This document shows, piece after piece, positions 9,393 through 19,303 of a DNA stretch of 64,000 bases (positions are counted from its first letter, which is position 1; every line of letters starts with the position of its first letter). Both the position numbers and the translations under genes were made by a program. Origin of the DNA: CAZQQU01 sp964595625 (GTDB lineage Bacteria > Bacteroidota > Bacteroidia > Flavobacteriales > Flavobacteriaceae); contig CAZQQU010000009.1 of NCBI GenBank assembly GCA_964595625.1, forward strand, positions 27,817-91,816. Reading direction: 5' to 3'. Below the pieces are notes generated by a model, which worked only from the letters and a program-made list of their open reading frames with translations, was not told the origin of the DNA and ran no database searches.

Positions 9393-11426
9393 TTGAAAAC
9401 CATACGACCCCTTTGTGCCCTAATTTTTCTGGCTTTCGCTTGTACCAAAAAAACAAGCGACACAAAATACATCGATGAATTACAAGACGAGTTGAGCCAA
9501 TATATCTATACCGACAGTATACCCAATGAGCTCAAAATCGAAAAAATAAAGCTCTCCGAATTCGAAATCAAGAAAATACCCAGTGATACACTTCGTGTGG
9601 ACCATCTTTTTAAAATAGCCAACAATTACGATTATGCCAATGATTTTGAGAACTTTTATCGATTGAGTCGAGAAATCTTGGCCGAGACCGAAAAAAACCG
9701 TGACACTTTTAGAATGGCACGAAGCCATTACTATTTAGGGGACTATTTTTACCGCTTTAATGTCAATGACAGTGCTTTTTACTATTATACCCAAGCCGAA
9801 AAATTCTACAATCTCTCCAAACAATTTTCCTATAACCTAATCGATATCAAACTGCGTAAAGCTTACATTTATTCGTTTATTAAAGATTATGGAAATAGTG
9901 AAAAATTACTTATCGAAGCCCTACAAACTTCGATAAATATGAAAGATTATCTATTACAGTACGAGAGTTATAATTATCTGGGAATGATACTGACCAAAAC
10001 GGGTCAATACGAGGAAGCCATAGACTATCTTAAAAAAGCGCTCGATATCATCCCTCGAATTGAGGGAGTTGCCGAGCATTATCACATACTTTACGCCGCT
10101 CAAACGTACAACAATTTAGGGAGTGCTTACCAACAAAACCAAGAGTACCAACAATCAATCATTTATTTTAACAAGGGATTGGAGGAAGACATACAACAAC
10201 TATTTCCGGCCCTGCATATCTCTTTAGAAAATAATTTAGCTTATTCCCGTTTTCGCTTAGGCGACCAAACTGTTTACACCCATCTTAAGAAAAATTATCA
10301 CGATAACGACAGTATTAATTATGCCTACGGCAAAATTACTACCAACATCCGCTTAGCTGAATACTTTATCAATCAAAAAGAATTTAAACCAGCTATATCA
10401 CATGCTGCTGAAGCTCACCAATTATCGAAAGAAATTAACGAGTTTTCCTACCAATTAGAAACTCTCCTACTCTTATCTCTGGTAGACAAAAACCGAGAAG
10501 GTGTTCATTTACGAGAATACATCCGTCTCAATGACAGTATCAACAACGAGGAACGAAAAGAACGAGAAAAATTTGCTCGCATTGCCTTTGAAACTGACGA
10601 AATTTCAAAAGAAAGAGAGCTGGCTATTGCGGAAGCCGAAAAAGCCTCTACCCGCTTTTGGGCTTTAGTCGGAATGTTTATTATGCTTCTTATTTCTAGT
10701 ACACTGTGGTACAATAACAAACAACACAAAATAAAAAACAAAGAATTACGCCTACAACAAGAACAGCAAAATATCAAACAAGAGTTGTATGAAATGCTAC
10801 TCAACCAACAACAAAAAATAGAAGAAGGAAAACAGGCCGAAAAAAAACGTATCTCACAAGATTTACACGATGGTGTGATGGGACGTCTCTCGGGTATACG
10901 GTTAAATCTATTTGCTCTGAAAATGAATCCCACGCCAGAAACCATAGAGAAATGCTTGCCATACATAGAAGCTATTCAGAATGTTGAAAAAGAAATTCGA
11001 GATATTTCACACAACCTCAACACCATAGCCTTTAACAGTAGTAACGGTTTTGAAAACCTGATACAAGAACTTACGCTGCCCTTGGAGAGTCAGCAAATTC
11101 ACACCGAAATGGAGGTGAAAGACGAAATTGAGTGGAATGCGATTAACTCCGAAAAAAAGGTAGAAATCTATCGAATATTACAAGAAGGAGTGCAAAATAT
11201 CAGCAAACATGCCCAAGCTAAAAAAGTGGCTATTCGAACCTTTCAATTAAAAAATCAAATACTCATCGAACTCGAAGACGACGGAATTGGGTTTAAACCC
11301 AAAAGAAATTCCAACGGAATCGGTCTTAACAATATGAAAGAAAGAGCTAAGAAAATTAATTGTGAGTTAACAATCGAATCACACTTAGGAAAAGGCACAA
11401 AATTATCTTTGCGAATTCCGACATAA
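9393..11426 (+). CDS. TPR-repeat sensor histidine kinase (HisKA_3/HATPase)
   Basis: 677 residues. N-terminal signal with a lipobox-like LAFAC (Cys17), then an extracytoplasmic array of TPR helices (about 60-400; LGMILTKTGQYEEAIDYLKKAL is a clear unit), one membrane segment (about 427-446), a coiled coil, a HisKA_3 dimerisation domain with phospho-acceptor His492 in DLHDGVMGRL, and a HATPase domain (ILQEGVQNISKHA, DDGIGF, GIGLNNMKERA). The first usable codon is TTG at 9393: an in-frame stop lies just upstream and no ATG precedes the signal. It pairs with the response regulator starting 43 bases downstream. The ligand is unknown. Confidence 0.92.
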   Translation: MKTIRPLCALIFLAFACTKKTSDTKYIDELQDELSQYIYTDSIPNELKIEKIKLSEFEIKKIPSDTLRVDHLFKIANNYDYANDFENFYRLSREILAETEKNRDTFRMARSHYYLGDYFYRFNVNDSAFYYYTQAEKFYNLSKQFSYNLIDIKLRKAYIYSFIKDYGNSEKLLIEALQTSINMKDYLLQYESYNYLGMILTKTGQYEEAIDYLKKALDIIPRIEGVAEHYHILYAAQTYNNLGSAYQQNQEYQQSIIYFNKGLEEDIQQLFPALHISLENNLAYSRFRLGDQTVYTHLKKNYHDNDSINYAYGKITTNIRLAEYFINQKEFKPAISHAAEAHQLSKEINEFSYQLETLLLLSLVDKNREGVHLREYIRLNDSINNEERKEREKFARIAFETDEISKERELAIAEAEKASTRFWALVGMFIMLLISSTLWYNNKQHKIKNKELRLQQEQQNIKQELYEMLLNQQQKIEEGKQAEKKRISQDLHDGVMGRLSGIRLNLFALKMNPTPETIEKCLPYIEAIQNVEKEIRDISHNLNTIAFNSSNGFENLIQELTLPLESQQIHTEMEVKDEIEWNAINSEKKVEIYRILQEGVQNISKHAQAKKVAIRTFQLKNQILIELEDDGIGFKPKRNSNGIGLNNMKERAKKINCELTIESHLGKGTKLSLRIPT

Positions 11427-11469
11427 ATTTGTATATTAGCTGAACCAACTCACAATATTGCATGCTCGT

Positions 11470-12135
11470 ATGAATCAAGTAACCATTTTTATGGTTGATG
11501 ATCACCTGACCCAAATTGAAGGCTACAAAGCGGTACTTCAATACAATAAATCGGGTTATCAGATAGACACCATAGCACGGCAAAACTGTAAAGATGCGTA
11601 CGATTTTATTTCTAATTCTCCAGAAGCAGAAAAAATAGATATTGCATTTTTAGATCTTAATCTTCCACCCTATGAAGAAATGAAAATTTTTTCCGGTGAG
11701 GATTTAGCGTTGTTTATCAAAAGTAAATATCCGGATATAAAAATTGTCATCCTGACTTCTCATACCGAAGCGTTTCGATTATACAATATTTTAAAAACCA
11801 TTCAACCCACCGGACTTTTGGTGAAAAGTGACTTTTCTTCAGAAGAACTTATAAATGCGTTTGATGTAATTGTTAACAATGGGTTTTACTATACGGAAAC
11901 GGTCGAGAGAAGTAAAAAAGAACTGATTTCTCGAGAGTCGTATTTAGACAGTTACAACCGAAAAATTATCGAACTTTTATCACAAGGTATCAAAACCAAA
12001 AATATACCCGAGTATATCAATTTGTCACAAAGCACCATCGAGAAAAGAAAAATGCAAATAAAAAATTATTTCTGTATCGAAAAAGGTGGTGATGAAGATA
12101 TTGTTCGCGAAGCCCGAAAACTTGGCTTTATCTAA
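11470..12135 (+). CDS. NarL/LuxR-type response regulator
   Basis: 221 residues from ATG at 11470 (an upstream in-frame TTG at 11458 is less likely). Receiver domain with acidic D10-D11, phospho-acceptor D62 (AFLDLNLPP) and conserved Lys in LLVKSDF. The C-terminal part (about 160-221) is a LuxR-like helix-turn-helix, IIELLSQGIKTKNI followed by LSQSTIEKRK, somewhat divergent. Cognate to the TPR histidine kinase immediately upstream. Target genes are unknown. Confidence 0.92.
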   Translation: MNQVTIFMVDDHLTQIEGYKAVLQYNKSGYQIDTIARQNCKDAYDFISNSPEAEKIDIAFLDLNLPPYEEMKIFSGEDLALFIKSKYPDIKIVILTSHTEAFRLYNILKTIQPTGLLVKSDFSSEELINAFDVIVNNGFYYTETVERSKKELISRESYLDSYNRKIIELLSQGIKTKNIPEYINLSQSTIEKRKMQIKNYFCIEKGGDEDIVREARKLGFI

Positions 12136-12141
12136 TTTTTT

Positions 12142-13083
12142 CTACACTTCTTCTACCATATCCGAGCGATAGGTATCGTCTCCTTCCATGATTTGCAAAT
12201 AACTCTGATAGCGTGACCAAGCCAACTGGTCTTTTTCTAAAGCGTCTTTGACAGCACAATCGGGTTCATTCAGATGCAGACAATTATTAAACTTACACGA
12301 AGATTTTAAAGCAAAAAATTCTGGGAAATAATCAGCAAGTTCTTCGGGTTCTATATCAACCACTCCAAAGCCGCGTATACCGGGAGTATCAATGATTTGA
12401 CCACCTTCACTCAAATCAAACATTTCGGCAAAGGTAGTAGTGTGTTGACCTTGTAAATGCTGTTGCGAAATTTCTTTGGTTCGTAAATCCAGTCCGGGTT
12501 CGACCGCATTAATAAGAGACGATTTGCCCACACCGCTATGTCCGGCAAAAATACTCACTCGGTCTTTCATCTTTTCCCGTAAAGAAGAAATATTTTGTTG
12601 TAAATAGGCTGAAACACGAATGCTTTCGTATCCAATATCACGATATAAACCAATTAAATGTTCCATATCCAAAAGCTCTTCCGAGTTGTAGATATCAATT
12701 TTGTTAAATACCAAAATCGGACGAATCCCGTAGGCTTCTGCGGTAATCAGAATGCGGTCCATAAAAGTGGTCATGGTAGTGGGCTCTTTAAGAGTTACTA
12801 CTAAAAACAACTGGTCGATGTTGGCAGCTAAGATGTGCGTTTGTTTGGATAAATTAACCGATTTTCGAATCAAATAATTTTCTCTTTCCAAAATTTCGGT
12901 GATTACCCCTAAGCCGGTTTTCACCTCCATCTCAAAAATTACATGATCTCCTACCGCCACCGGATTGGTGTTTTTGATACCGTGAATTCTAAACTTTCCC
13001 TTGATGCGGCATTCGTAAAACGTGCCGTCGTCAGTTTTAACCAAATACCAGCTCCCAGTCGATTTATACACGGTGCCTTTCAT
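12142..13083 (-). CDS. rsgA: Ribosome small-subunit-dependent GTPase A
   Basis: 313 residues. Late 30S assembly GTPase. The order of GTPase motifs is circularly permuted as in the family: NKID (G4) precedes the P-loop GHSGVGKSSL, followed by DTPGIRGFG. An N-terminal OB-fold (about 1-65) and a C-terminal zinc site (CKFNNCLHLNEPDC) complete the architecture. It starts 3 bases downstream of the DAHP synthase/chorismate mutase stop, so the two are likely co-transcribed. Confidence 0.96.
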   Translation of the reverse strand: MKGTVYKSTGSWYLVKTDDGTFYECRIKGKFRIHGIKNTNPVAVGDHVIFEMEVKTGLGVITEILERENYLIRKSVNLSKQTHILAANIDQLFLVVTLKEPTTMTTFMDRILITAEAYGIRPILVFNKIDIYNSEELLDMEHLIGLYRDIGYESIRVSAYLQQNISSLREKMKDRVSIFAGHSGVGKSSLINAVEPGLDLRTKEISQQHLQGQHTTTFAEMFDLSEGGQIIDTPGIRGFGVVDIEPEELADYFPEFFALKSSCKFNNCLHLNEPDCAVKDALEKDQLAWSRYQSYLQIMEGDDTYRSDMVEEV

Positions 13084-13086
13084 CGA

Positions 13087-14175
13087 TTAATCGTCTGCTT
13101 TATTATAAAATTTTGCTTGATGTTCAATAGATTCTTGGTGAATAGCTTTAAAAATCTCTTCCACAAAACTTTCGGTTAATCCTTGTTCTTGAGCAACCTG
13201 CTTCATTTGTAGTAAAACCTCTTTCCACCGCTCGGTCTGAATAATTGAAACCTGATTTTGCTGTTTTAAGCGACCAATTTTTTCAGCTATTTTCATTCTA
13301 TTACCTAGAGATATAAAAAGTTGTGCGTCTATTTCATCAATTTGCGTACGCAAGGCGGTAAGAGTGGTTTGAAACTCAGGTCGATCGACAATCGGTTTTT
13401 TTTGCTGGAGACGTTGAAGCATTTCACCGAGGGCTTGGGGGGTGAGTTGTTGTTCGGCATCACTCCAAGCTGCTTGTGGAGTAATATGCGACTCGACCAT
13501 CAAACCGTCGTATTTTAGGTCGTAGGCGGTTTGGCATAAATCGAATAGCAAAGCCCGTTTTCCGCCCATATGCGAAGGATCGAGTAACAAGGGCAAATCA
13601 GGTCGTAATTGTTGTAAGTCCAAAGCAATTTGCCATTCCGGATTATTGCGGTATTTGGTTTTTATATACGAAGAAAAACCACGATGAACCATTATTATAT
13701 TTCGAATACCGGCATTTTCTATGCGCTCTAGAGCCCCTAGCCAAAGAGACAAATCGGGACTCACCGGATTTTTAATTAATACCGTGGTATCCGTCCCTTG
13801 AAGAGCGTCGGCTATTTCTTGAACGATAAACGGACTGACCGTACTACGGGCACCAATCCAAAGTATATCGATTCCTGCTTGTAAGGAAAGTTCCACATGT
13901 TTCTGATTGGCTACTTCCACAGCGGTTAACATACCCGTTTCTTCTTTAACACGCTGCAACCAAGGCAATCCTTGTTCTCCAATGCCTTCAAAACTCCCCG
14001 GGCGGGTTCGAGGTTTCCACAAACCGGCCCGAAACACACGGGTTTGAGGCACATGAGCTATCAATTGATGTGCAGTTTCTAGAACCTGTTCTTCGGTTTC
14101 GGCACTACAAGGACCGGAAATAAGTAAGGGGGTGGAAAAACCCAAAGCTGCTAACCGGTCTTCTGAAGTCTTCAA
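13087..14175 (-). CDS. Bifunctional DAHP synthase / chorismate mutase type II
   Basis: 362 residues. The N-terminal 260 residues are a DAHP synthase of the KDSA-like family (LLISGPCSAETEEQV, FRAGLWKPRTRPGSFEG, KNPVSPDLSLWLGAL, HMGGKRALL). The C-terminal 90 residues are an AroQ-type chorismate mutase (LRTQIDEIDAQL, RMKIAEKIGRLK). This places the first step and a branch step of aromatic synthesis in one chain, with allosteric control by the mutase domain known for such fusions. The start is TTG at 14175: no ATG exists before the conserved core and a stop codon is close upstream. Confidence 0.93.
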   Translation of the reverse strand: MKTSEDRLAALGFSTPLLISGPCSAETEEQVLETAHQLIAHVPQTRVFRAGLWKPRTRPGSFEGIGEQGLPWLQRVKEETGMLTAVEVANQKHVELSLQAGIDILWIGARSTVSPFIVQEIADALQGTDTTVLIKNPVSPDLSLWLGALERIENAGIRNIIMVHRGFSSYIKTKYRNNPEWQIALDLQQLRPDLPLLLDPSHMGGKRALLFDLCQTAYDLKYDGLMVESHITPQAAWSDAEQQLTPQALGEMLQRLQQKKPIVDRPEFQTTLTALRTQIDEIDAQLFISLGNRMKIAEKIGRLKQQNQVSIIQTERWKEVLLQMKQVAQEQGLTESFVEEIFKAIHQESIEHQAKFYNKADD

Positions 14176-14252
14176 AATTCTTTTTATTTTTTACAAAAAT
14201 ACTATAATAATTAGATTTTTAGATGGTTTTTCAACGCATAGAAGTTTAGAAT

Positions 14253-14594
14253 TTATCGAGAAAAGCCGAATAAATAATCTCTAAACTGCCAAAATTTGCG
14301 CTTTTGAAGGTAATCGAGTTGATGCTCGTTGGCATAAGCTTCCTGTTCAAAGGAAATGTGATGGTAAGCTGCCTTTGGGGACTTGTACTGGTACCAACGC
14401 AGCAAAAACTCGATCCCATACCAGAGGTAAAAAATCACGAGCAACATTTCGAGTTGTTGCCGGAGATGGATGCGCTCATGGTTAAGTAAGACCCTATCTT
14501 TTTTTAAATTGGAATGATTTAAAAAAACAAAGGGAAAAAAAGCCATCGCTACATACCCGTTTCTAAACCACTTCGGAACTACCAGTAGAATCAT
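14253..14594 (-). CDS. Small M56/M48-like membrane protein of unknown function
   Basis: 113 residues. Two hydrophobic segments (about 14-26 and 50-65). The motif LLNHERIHLRQQLE resembles the HExxH zinc site of peptidase families M48/M56 in form H-E-R-I-H, and a downstream FEQEAYAN glutamate could be a third ligand. It is far shorter than a normal M48 or M56 peptidase, so activity is uncertain. Conserved hypothetical proteins of this look occur in Flavobacteria. Stands alone on the minus strand, divergent from the DUF5522 gene. Confidence 0.7.
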   Translation of the reverse strand: MILLVVPKWFRNGYVAMAFFPFVFLNHSNLKKDRVLLNHERIHLRQQLEMLLVIFYLWYGIEFLLRWYQYKSPKAAYHHISFEQEAYANEHQLDYLQKRKFWQFRDYLFGFSR

Positions 14595-14641
14595 ATTAAT
14601 CTATTTCTAATAAAGGTTTTACAAGCTGTTGGATAATCTTG

Positions 14642-14649
14642 TACTTTTG
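14642..14649 (+). promoter_or_regulatory. -7 promoter element TACTTTTG
   Basis: TAnnTTTG match 19 bases before the ATG of the DUF5522 gene at 14669, predicting a very short leader. The element lies inside the upstream open frame extension, which supports the later ATG as the true start. Confidence 0.5.
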
Positions 14650-14668
14650 TGTATTAACCTATTGTTGT

Positions 14669-14893
14669 ATGAATTTGTCAAACAAAAATAATTCCGATTC
14701 CAAACACACAGCACAAGACTACCAAAATAATGCCGAATTGCGGATGGAAGTAGATTTTTATGTTACAGAAGAAGGATATCGTTGTTTTACAGAGCGGTTT
14801 CATTTAAAACGTGGTTATTGTTGTCAAAGTGGCTGTCGCCATTGTCCCTATGGATATGACAAAAAAACTGGTAGAATCTCCGACAAACACTAA
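14669..14893 (+). CDS. DUF5522 small cysteine-rich protein
   Basis: 74 residues from ATG at 14669. The C-terminal part has RCFTERFHLKRG followed by YCCQSGCRHCPYG, a cysteine cluster matching the DUF5522 family and suggesting a metal site. Function is unknown. The frame opens ten codons earlier, but a promoter element sits there. It is followed by hutU, which has its own -7 element. Confidence 0.8.
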   Translation: MNLSNKNNSDSKHTAQDYQNNAELRMEVDFYVTEEGYRCFTERFHLKRGYCCQSGCRHCPYGYDKKTGRISDKH

Positions 14894-14915
14894 TACAAAT
14901 ACCGGTTAATATTTA

Positions 14916-14923
14916 TATTTTTG
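14916..14923 (+). promoter_or_regulatory. -7 promoter element TATTTTTG
   Basis: TAnnTTTG match 22 bases before the hutU ATG. No -33 TTG at 17-23 bases upstream. Confidence 0.45.
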
Positions 14924-14945
14924 TATAAACCCAAATAACTAGATA

Positions 14946-16940
14946 ATGAACGATTTTCAGAATGCGATTTACACCGGAATACCCGATCAATTACCCCCAC
15001 CGAAACCTTATGACACAACGGTTAATCACGCTCCGAAAAGAAAAGACATACTTACTTCTGAAGAAAAAAAACTGGCCTTACAAAATGCTCTGCGGTATTT
15101 TCATCCTCGGCATCACAAGGAACTCATTCAGGAATTTGCAACCGAATTAGAAACCTTCGGTCGAATTTATATGTATCGTTTTCGACCCGACTATCCCATG
15201 TATGCTCGATCTATTGATCAATACCCGGGGAAATCACTACAAGCACGGGCGATTATGCTGATGATTCAAAACAACTTAGACCCCGCAGTAGCTCAGCACC
15301 CCCACGAGTTAATTACCTATGGGGGAAATGGTGCTGTTTTTCAAAACTGGGCTCAGTATCTTTTGACCATGCAGTATTTGGCTACTATGACCGACCAACA
15401 AACTTTGGTCATGTACTCAGGACACCCCTTAGGACTTTTTCCTTCCCATACAGAAGCTCCCCGAGTGGTAGTCACCAACGGTATGATGATCCCCAATTAT
15501 AGCCGACCGGATGATTGGGAAAAATTTAATGCTTTAGGAGTTACCCAATATGGTCAAATGACGGCGGGAAGTTATATGTATATTGGTCCACAAGGGATCG
15601 TTCACGGTACTACTATAACCGTATTAAACGGATTTAGAAAAATCAAAAAAACTCCTAAGGGAGGGATATTTGTCACCTCCGGTTTGGGAGGGATGAGTGG
15701 AGCACAACCCAAAGCCGGAAATATTGCCGGATGTATTACTGTGTGCGCTGAGGTCAATCCAAAAGCGGTAGAAATCCGCCATGCCCAAGGTTGGGTAGAT
15801 GAAATTATTACCAATCTACCACAACTGGCCCAACGAGTGAGAGTGGCTCAACAACAAAATGAAACCGTATCCATAGCCTATCTCGGTAATGTGGTCGAAG
15901 TTTGGGAATATTTTGACCAGGAAAATCTGTTTATCGACTTAGGCTCTGATCAAACCTCCTTACATAATCCTTGGGCCGGAGGGTATTATCCGGTGGGTTT
16001 AACTTTTGAGGAAGCCAACACCATGATGGCTGAAAATCCTACTCTATTCAAAGGAAAGGTACAAGAAAGTTTACGCCGACAAATAGCTGCTATTAATGCC
16101 CATACAGCTCGGGGAACGTATTTTTTTGATTATGGAAATGCCTTTTTATTAGAAGCTTCTCGGGCAGGCGCTCAAGTCATGGCACCCAACGGCATTGATT
16201 TTAAATACCCCAGTTATGTCCAAGATATCATGGGGCCTATGTGTTTTGACTACGGATTTGGGCCGTTTCGGTGGGTCTGTACCTCGGGTAAAGAAGAAGA
16301 TTTGAATATAACGGATCAATTGGCATGTGAGGTGATAGAAGAACTGATTCGTACCGCTTCTGACGAAATTAAACAGCAACTCCAAGACAACCTGCAATGG
16401 ATACAAGGAGCTCGAAAAAACCAATTGGTGGTGGGTTCACAAGCACGTATTCTTTATGCCGATGCCCCTGGAAGAATTAAAATTGCCCAGGCTTTTAATG
16501 AGGCCATCGCCCAAGGAAAAATTGGTCCCATTGTCTTAGGACGAGACCACCACGATGTTTCGGGAACGGACTCGCCTTTTCGGGAAACTTCCAATATTTA
16601 TGACGGTAGTCGTTTTACTGCTGATATGGCGATTCACAATGTAATCGGAGATAGTTTTAGAGGGGCTAGCTGGGTAAGTATTCACAACGGCGGTGGAGTG
16701 GGTTGGGGTGAGGTTATTAATGGTGGATTCGGTATGATTCTTGATGGTAGTAAAGAGGCGGAAAGAAGATTGCAGTCGATGCTCTTTTGGGATGTGAATA
16801 ACGGTATTGCCCGCCGAAGTTGGGCCCGTAATCCGGGAGCTATGTCTGCCATTCAAACCGCTATGAATGAAAATCCCGACCTTAAGGTGACTATACCTTA
16901 TTTGGTAGATACTCACTTATTAGAGAATACAAATTGGTAA
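14946..16940 (+). CDS. hutU: Urocanate hydratase
   Basis: 664 residues, the longer form of urocanase. Adds water to urocanate using tightly bound NAD+ as electrophile in histidine degradation. Marks include TYGGNGAVFQNW, YSGHPLGLFPS, SGLGGMSGAQPKA, GCITVCAEVNPKAVEIRH and PMCFDYGFGPFRWVCTSG with the family's conserved cysteine. The other hut genes are not in the window, so histidine catabolism is not clustered here. The next gene's open frame overlaps its stop, but that gene's real start is downstream. Confidence 0.97.
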   Translation: MNDFQNAIYTGIPDQLPPPKPYDTTVNHAPKRKDILTSEEKKLALQNALRYFHPRHHKELIQEFATELETFGRIYMYRFRPDYPMYARSIDQYPGKSLQARAIMLMIQNNLDPAVAQHPHELITYGGNGAVFQNWAQYLLTMQYLATMTDQQTLVMYSGHPLGLFPSHTEAPRVVVTNGMMIPNYSRPDDWEKFNALGVTQYGQMTAGSYMYIGPQGIVHGTTITVLNGFRKIKKTPKGGIFVTSGLGGMSGAQPKAGNIAGCITVCAEVNPKAVEIRHAQGWVDEIITNLPQLAQRVRVAQQQNETVSIAYLGNVVEVWEYFDQENLFIDLGSDQTSLHNPWAGGYYPVGLTFEEANTMMAENPTLFKGKVQESLRRQIAAINAHTARGTYFFDYGNAFLLEASRAGAQVMAPNGIDFKYPSYVQDIMGPMCFDYGFGPFRWVCTSGKEEDLNITDQLACEVIEELIRTASDEIKQQLQDNLQWIQGARKNQLVVGSQARILYADAPGRIKIAQAFNEAIAQGKIGPIVLGRDHHDVSGTDSPFRETSNIYDGSRFTADMAIHNVIGDSFRGASWVSIHNGGGVGWGEVINGGFGMILDGSKEAERRLQSMLFWDVNNGIARRSWARNPGAMSAIQTAMNENPDLKVTIPYLVDTHLLENTNW

Positions 16941-16975
16941 TACCATTTGATCTCTTAATCATTAAAAACAAAATT

Positions 16976-17503
16976 ATGAAAAGAATAAAATTTATTCCCC
17001 TCTTGCTTTTAGTAACCCTAGTTACTTCGTGTTCTACAGTCAAAGTAGCTTCTGACTACGACAAAAACGCTACCTTTGATGGTTATTCGACTTACGCCTT
17101 CTTTAAGCCTGGTGTTGATAAAGCCGAAGTGTCTGATTTAGATAAAAAAAGAATTCTTCGTGCTATAGACGTGGAGCTTTCGGCAAAAGGACTACAGAAA
17201 TCAGAAACCCCGGACCTACTTATCAGTTTTTTTACCGAATCCAAACAACGTGTTGATATATATCAAAACCATTATGGTTGGGGAGGTTATTGGGGTTGGG
17301 GATGGGGACACCCCTGGGGATATCAATCTGTATCTAAATCTACAGAAGGTACCCTTTTTATAGACATTATTGATACCCAAAAAAACGAACTAATTTGGCA
17401 AGGTATGGGTACCGCCCCTTTGATAACTGGAGATGTTGATAAAAAAGAAGAACGCATCCAACTGATTGTTAAAGAAATACTTAAAAACTATCCCCCACAA
17501 TAA
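16976..17503 (+). CDS. DUF4136 lipoprotein
   Basis: 175 residues from ATG at 16976. Lipoprotein signal ending LVTLVTSC (Cys18), then a DUF4136 domain (YDKNATFDGYSTYAFF, DLLISFF, LIWQGMGTAPL). A Gly/Trp-rich segment (YGWGGYWGWGWGHPWGY, about residues 99-115) interrupts the domain, a common trait of the family. Probably outer-membrane-anchored in the periplasm; role unknown. Followed by a strong terminator. Confidence 0.88.
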   Translation: MKRIKFIPLLLLVTLVTSCSTVKVASDYDKNATFDGYSTYAFFKPGVDKAEVSDLDKKRILRAIDVELSAKGLQKSETPDLLISFFTESKQRVDIYQNHYGWGGYWGWGWGHPWGYQSVSKSTEGTLFIDIIDTQKNELIWQGMGTAPLITGDVDKKEERIQLIVKEILKNYPPQ

Positions 17504-17544
17504 GATTAGCTATAAAAGCTAGCCTATTTAACCGATAACCTAAT

Positions 17545-17573
17545 ACACCTCCACTATGGGAGGTGTTTTTTTT
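17545..17573 (+). terminator. Intrinsic terminator after DUF4136 gene
   Basis: Perfect 8-bp stem ACACCTCC / GGAGGTGT with a 6-base loop followed by eight T. Confidence 0.85.
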
Positions 17574-17645
17574 ATAATTTGTAAAATTTACAATAAAATG
17601 TTAAAAAAAAAAGTTACTTTAGTGGTTCGATACCTAGGGTGACCC

Positions 17646-19259
17646 ATGAAAGCAAAATTCCTACTTCACATATGTATATGGATAACAGGGCTGGCATTTG
17701 CGCAAGTAACTAACCAAGGAAGCCCTCTTAGTTGGTCGTTGACTCAGTTGTCTTCTCCCCAACCCGAAATACTTCCTACTGTGGTACCGGGTGAATCTTT
17801 CACCAACCAGATTAAAGATAACCAACCCTATCGGTTTGGCCAAGAAATAGAAGTATCCTTTCACCCAAATACCCATGGAACTTGGGATGATTTGGGACAG
17901 GGTAAAATATGGCGTTTATTGGTTATTTCGCCCAATGCGGTATCGTTGAATTTTATATTCAGTGATTTTTTTATTCCCGAAGGAGGACACTTATATATAT
18001 ACAACAACGACAAAACAGATCTTTTAGGCGCTTATACTTCCGAACAAAACCGTCCGGAAGGCCTATTGGGCACCTGGCCGGTCAGTGGTGATCAAGTATG
18101 GATTGAATATTACGAACCCAAGTCGCAAGCTGGAAAGGGACAACTACATATACAGAAAGTAGTACACGGATTTTATCAGATAACCGGCGATAGTCTGGAA
18201 ACCAGAGGCTATAACGATTCTTCCAGTTGTAATTACGATGTAAATTGTGATATCGGCTATGATTTTTCCAATCAAAAAGAATATTTAAAGCGTTCTGTTG
18301 CCCTATTCATCGTTGGAGGTTCGGTTTGTACCGGAACCTTGATCAACAATGTTGAAAACAACCAAGCCCCTTACTTTATAACCGCCAATCATTGTGATGA
18401 CGGCAATCCGGGAACTTGGGCATTTCGGTTTAACTGGCACCGAGACAATCCTATTTGCGGTACGCCTGGCACCAGTACCAATCCTAGTTATCATCAAACT
18501 ATTAGCGGTGCAACCAAATTGATGTCCAATCCCAAAACCGACGTCATGTTATTACGTATTCAAGGAAATTTACCGTACAACTGGAATTTGTATTGGGCAG
18601 GATGGAACCGAAGTTCGGAAGAAGTTTCGGAATTTACGGTGAGTATTCACCACCCTTCCGGGGACGTGATGAAAATTTGTCGTGATAACGAGGCACCCAT
18701 TAAACTAGACGCACCTTTTAACAACCATCCGGAAGTGAGTTTTTGGAAAATTGAAAATTGGGAATACGGTCTCACCGAAAATGGTTCGTCAGGTGCCGCT
18801 CTATTTGACTCACACGGTAGAATTATTGGTCAATTGGCCGGAGGCATGTCGCAATGCGTTAATGGTAGCTACAACGGTCTGTCTGATTATTACGGTCGCT
18901 TTGATGTGTCGTGGGACTACGGTGACACCCCCGAAACCCGATTATCAGATTGGTTGGATCCTTTCAACACCGGAGTTATATTTACCGAAGGATTAAGTAG
19001 TCCGAGTTTTGATTATCAAGGTAGTTTATTGATATTTCCCAATCCTGTTTCGACCTATTTATACATTAATAACAATAGCTTTGCCGGCTTAAATTACAAA
19101 ATCTATACCCCCAGTGGACAACTAATACAACAAGATCATCTGACCCAAATAAATAACCGTTTAAACCTTTCACATCTGGCAGAAGGCATATATTTTATTT
19201 ATTTGAACGATAGTTTTACAAATAACTCTACCGTAAAACAATTGATTGTTAAAAAATAA
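17646..19259 (+). CDS. Secreted trypsin-like serine protease with T9SS sorting domain
   Basis: 537 residues. Signal peptide (cut after LAFA near 19), a propeptide/beta domain (about 20-185), then a lysyl-endopeptidase-like S1 domain: GSVCTGTLINN, FITANHCDDG with the catalytic His, KTDVMLLRI with the Asp, and ENGSSGAALFD with the Ser. Paired cysteines (SSCNYDVNCDIG and others) suggest disulfides as in Achromobacter protease I. The last 75 residues (LLIFPNPVSTYLYI to QLIVKK) are a type A T9SS C-terminal domain, so the protein is exported across the outer membrane by the type IX system. Specificity for Lys is inferred from resemblance only. Confidence 0.92.
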   Translation: MKAKFLLHICIWITGLAFAQVTNQGSPLSWSLTQLSSPQPEILPTVVPGESFTNQIKDNQPYRFGQEIEVSFHPNTHGTWDDLGQGKIWRLLVISPNAVSLNFIFSDFFIPEGGHLYIYNNDKTDLLGAYTSEQNRPEGLLGTWPVSGDQVWIEYYEPKSQAGKGQLHIQKVVHGFYQITGDSLETRGYNDSSSCNYDVNCDIGYDFSNQKEYLKRSVALFIVGGSVCTGTLINNVENNQAPYFITANHCDDGNPGTWAFRFNWHRDNPICGTPGTSTNPSYHQTISGATKLMSNPKTDVMLLRIQGNLPYNWNLYWAGWNRSSEEVSEFTVSIHHPSGDVMKICRDNEAPIKLDAPFNNHPEVSFWKIENWEYGLTENGSSGAALFDSHGRIIGQLAGGMSQCVNGSYNGLSDYYGRFDVSWDYGDTPETRLSDWLDPFNTGVIFTEGLSSPSFDYQGSLLIFPNPVSTYLYINNNSFAGLNYKIYTPSGQLIQQDHLTQINNRLNLSHLAEGIYFIYLNDSFTNNSTVKQLIVKK

Positions 19260-19303
19260 CTTCTCCTCCCTTTTTGGGATTACAAGAACACCCAGAATAT
19301 TTC

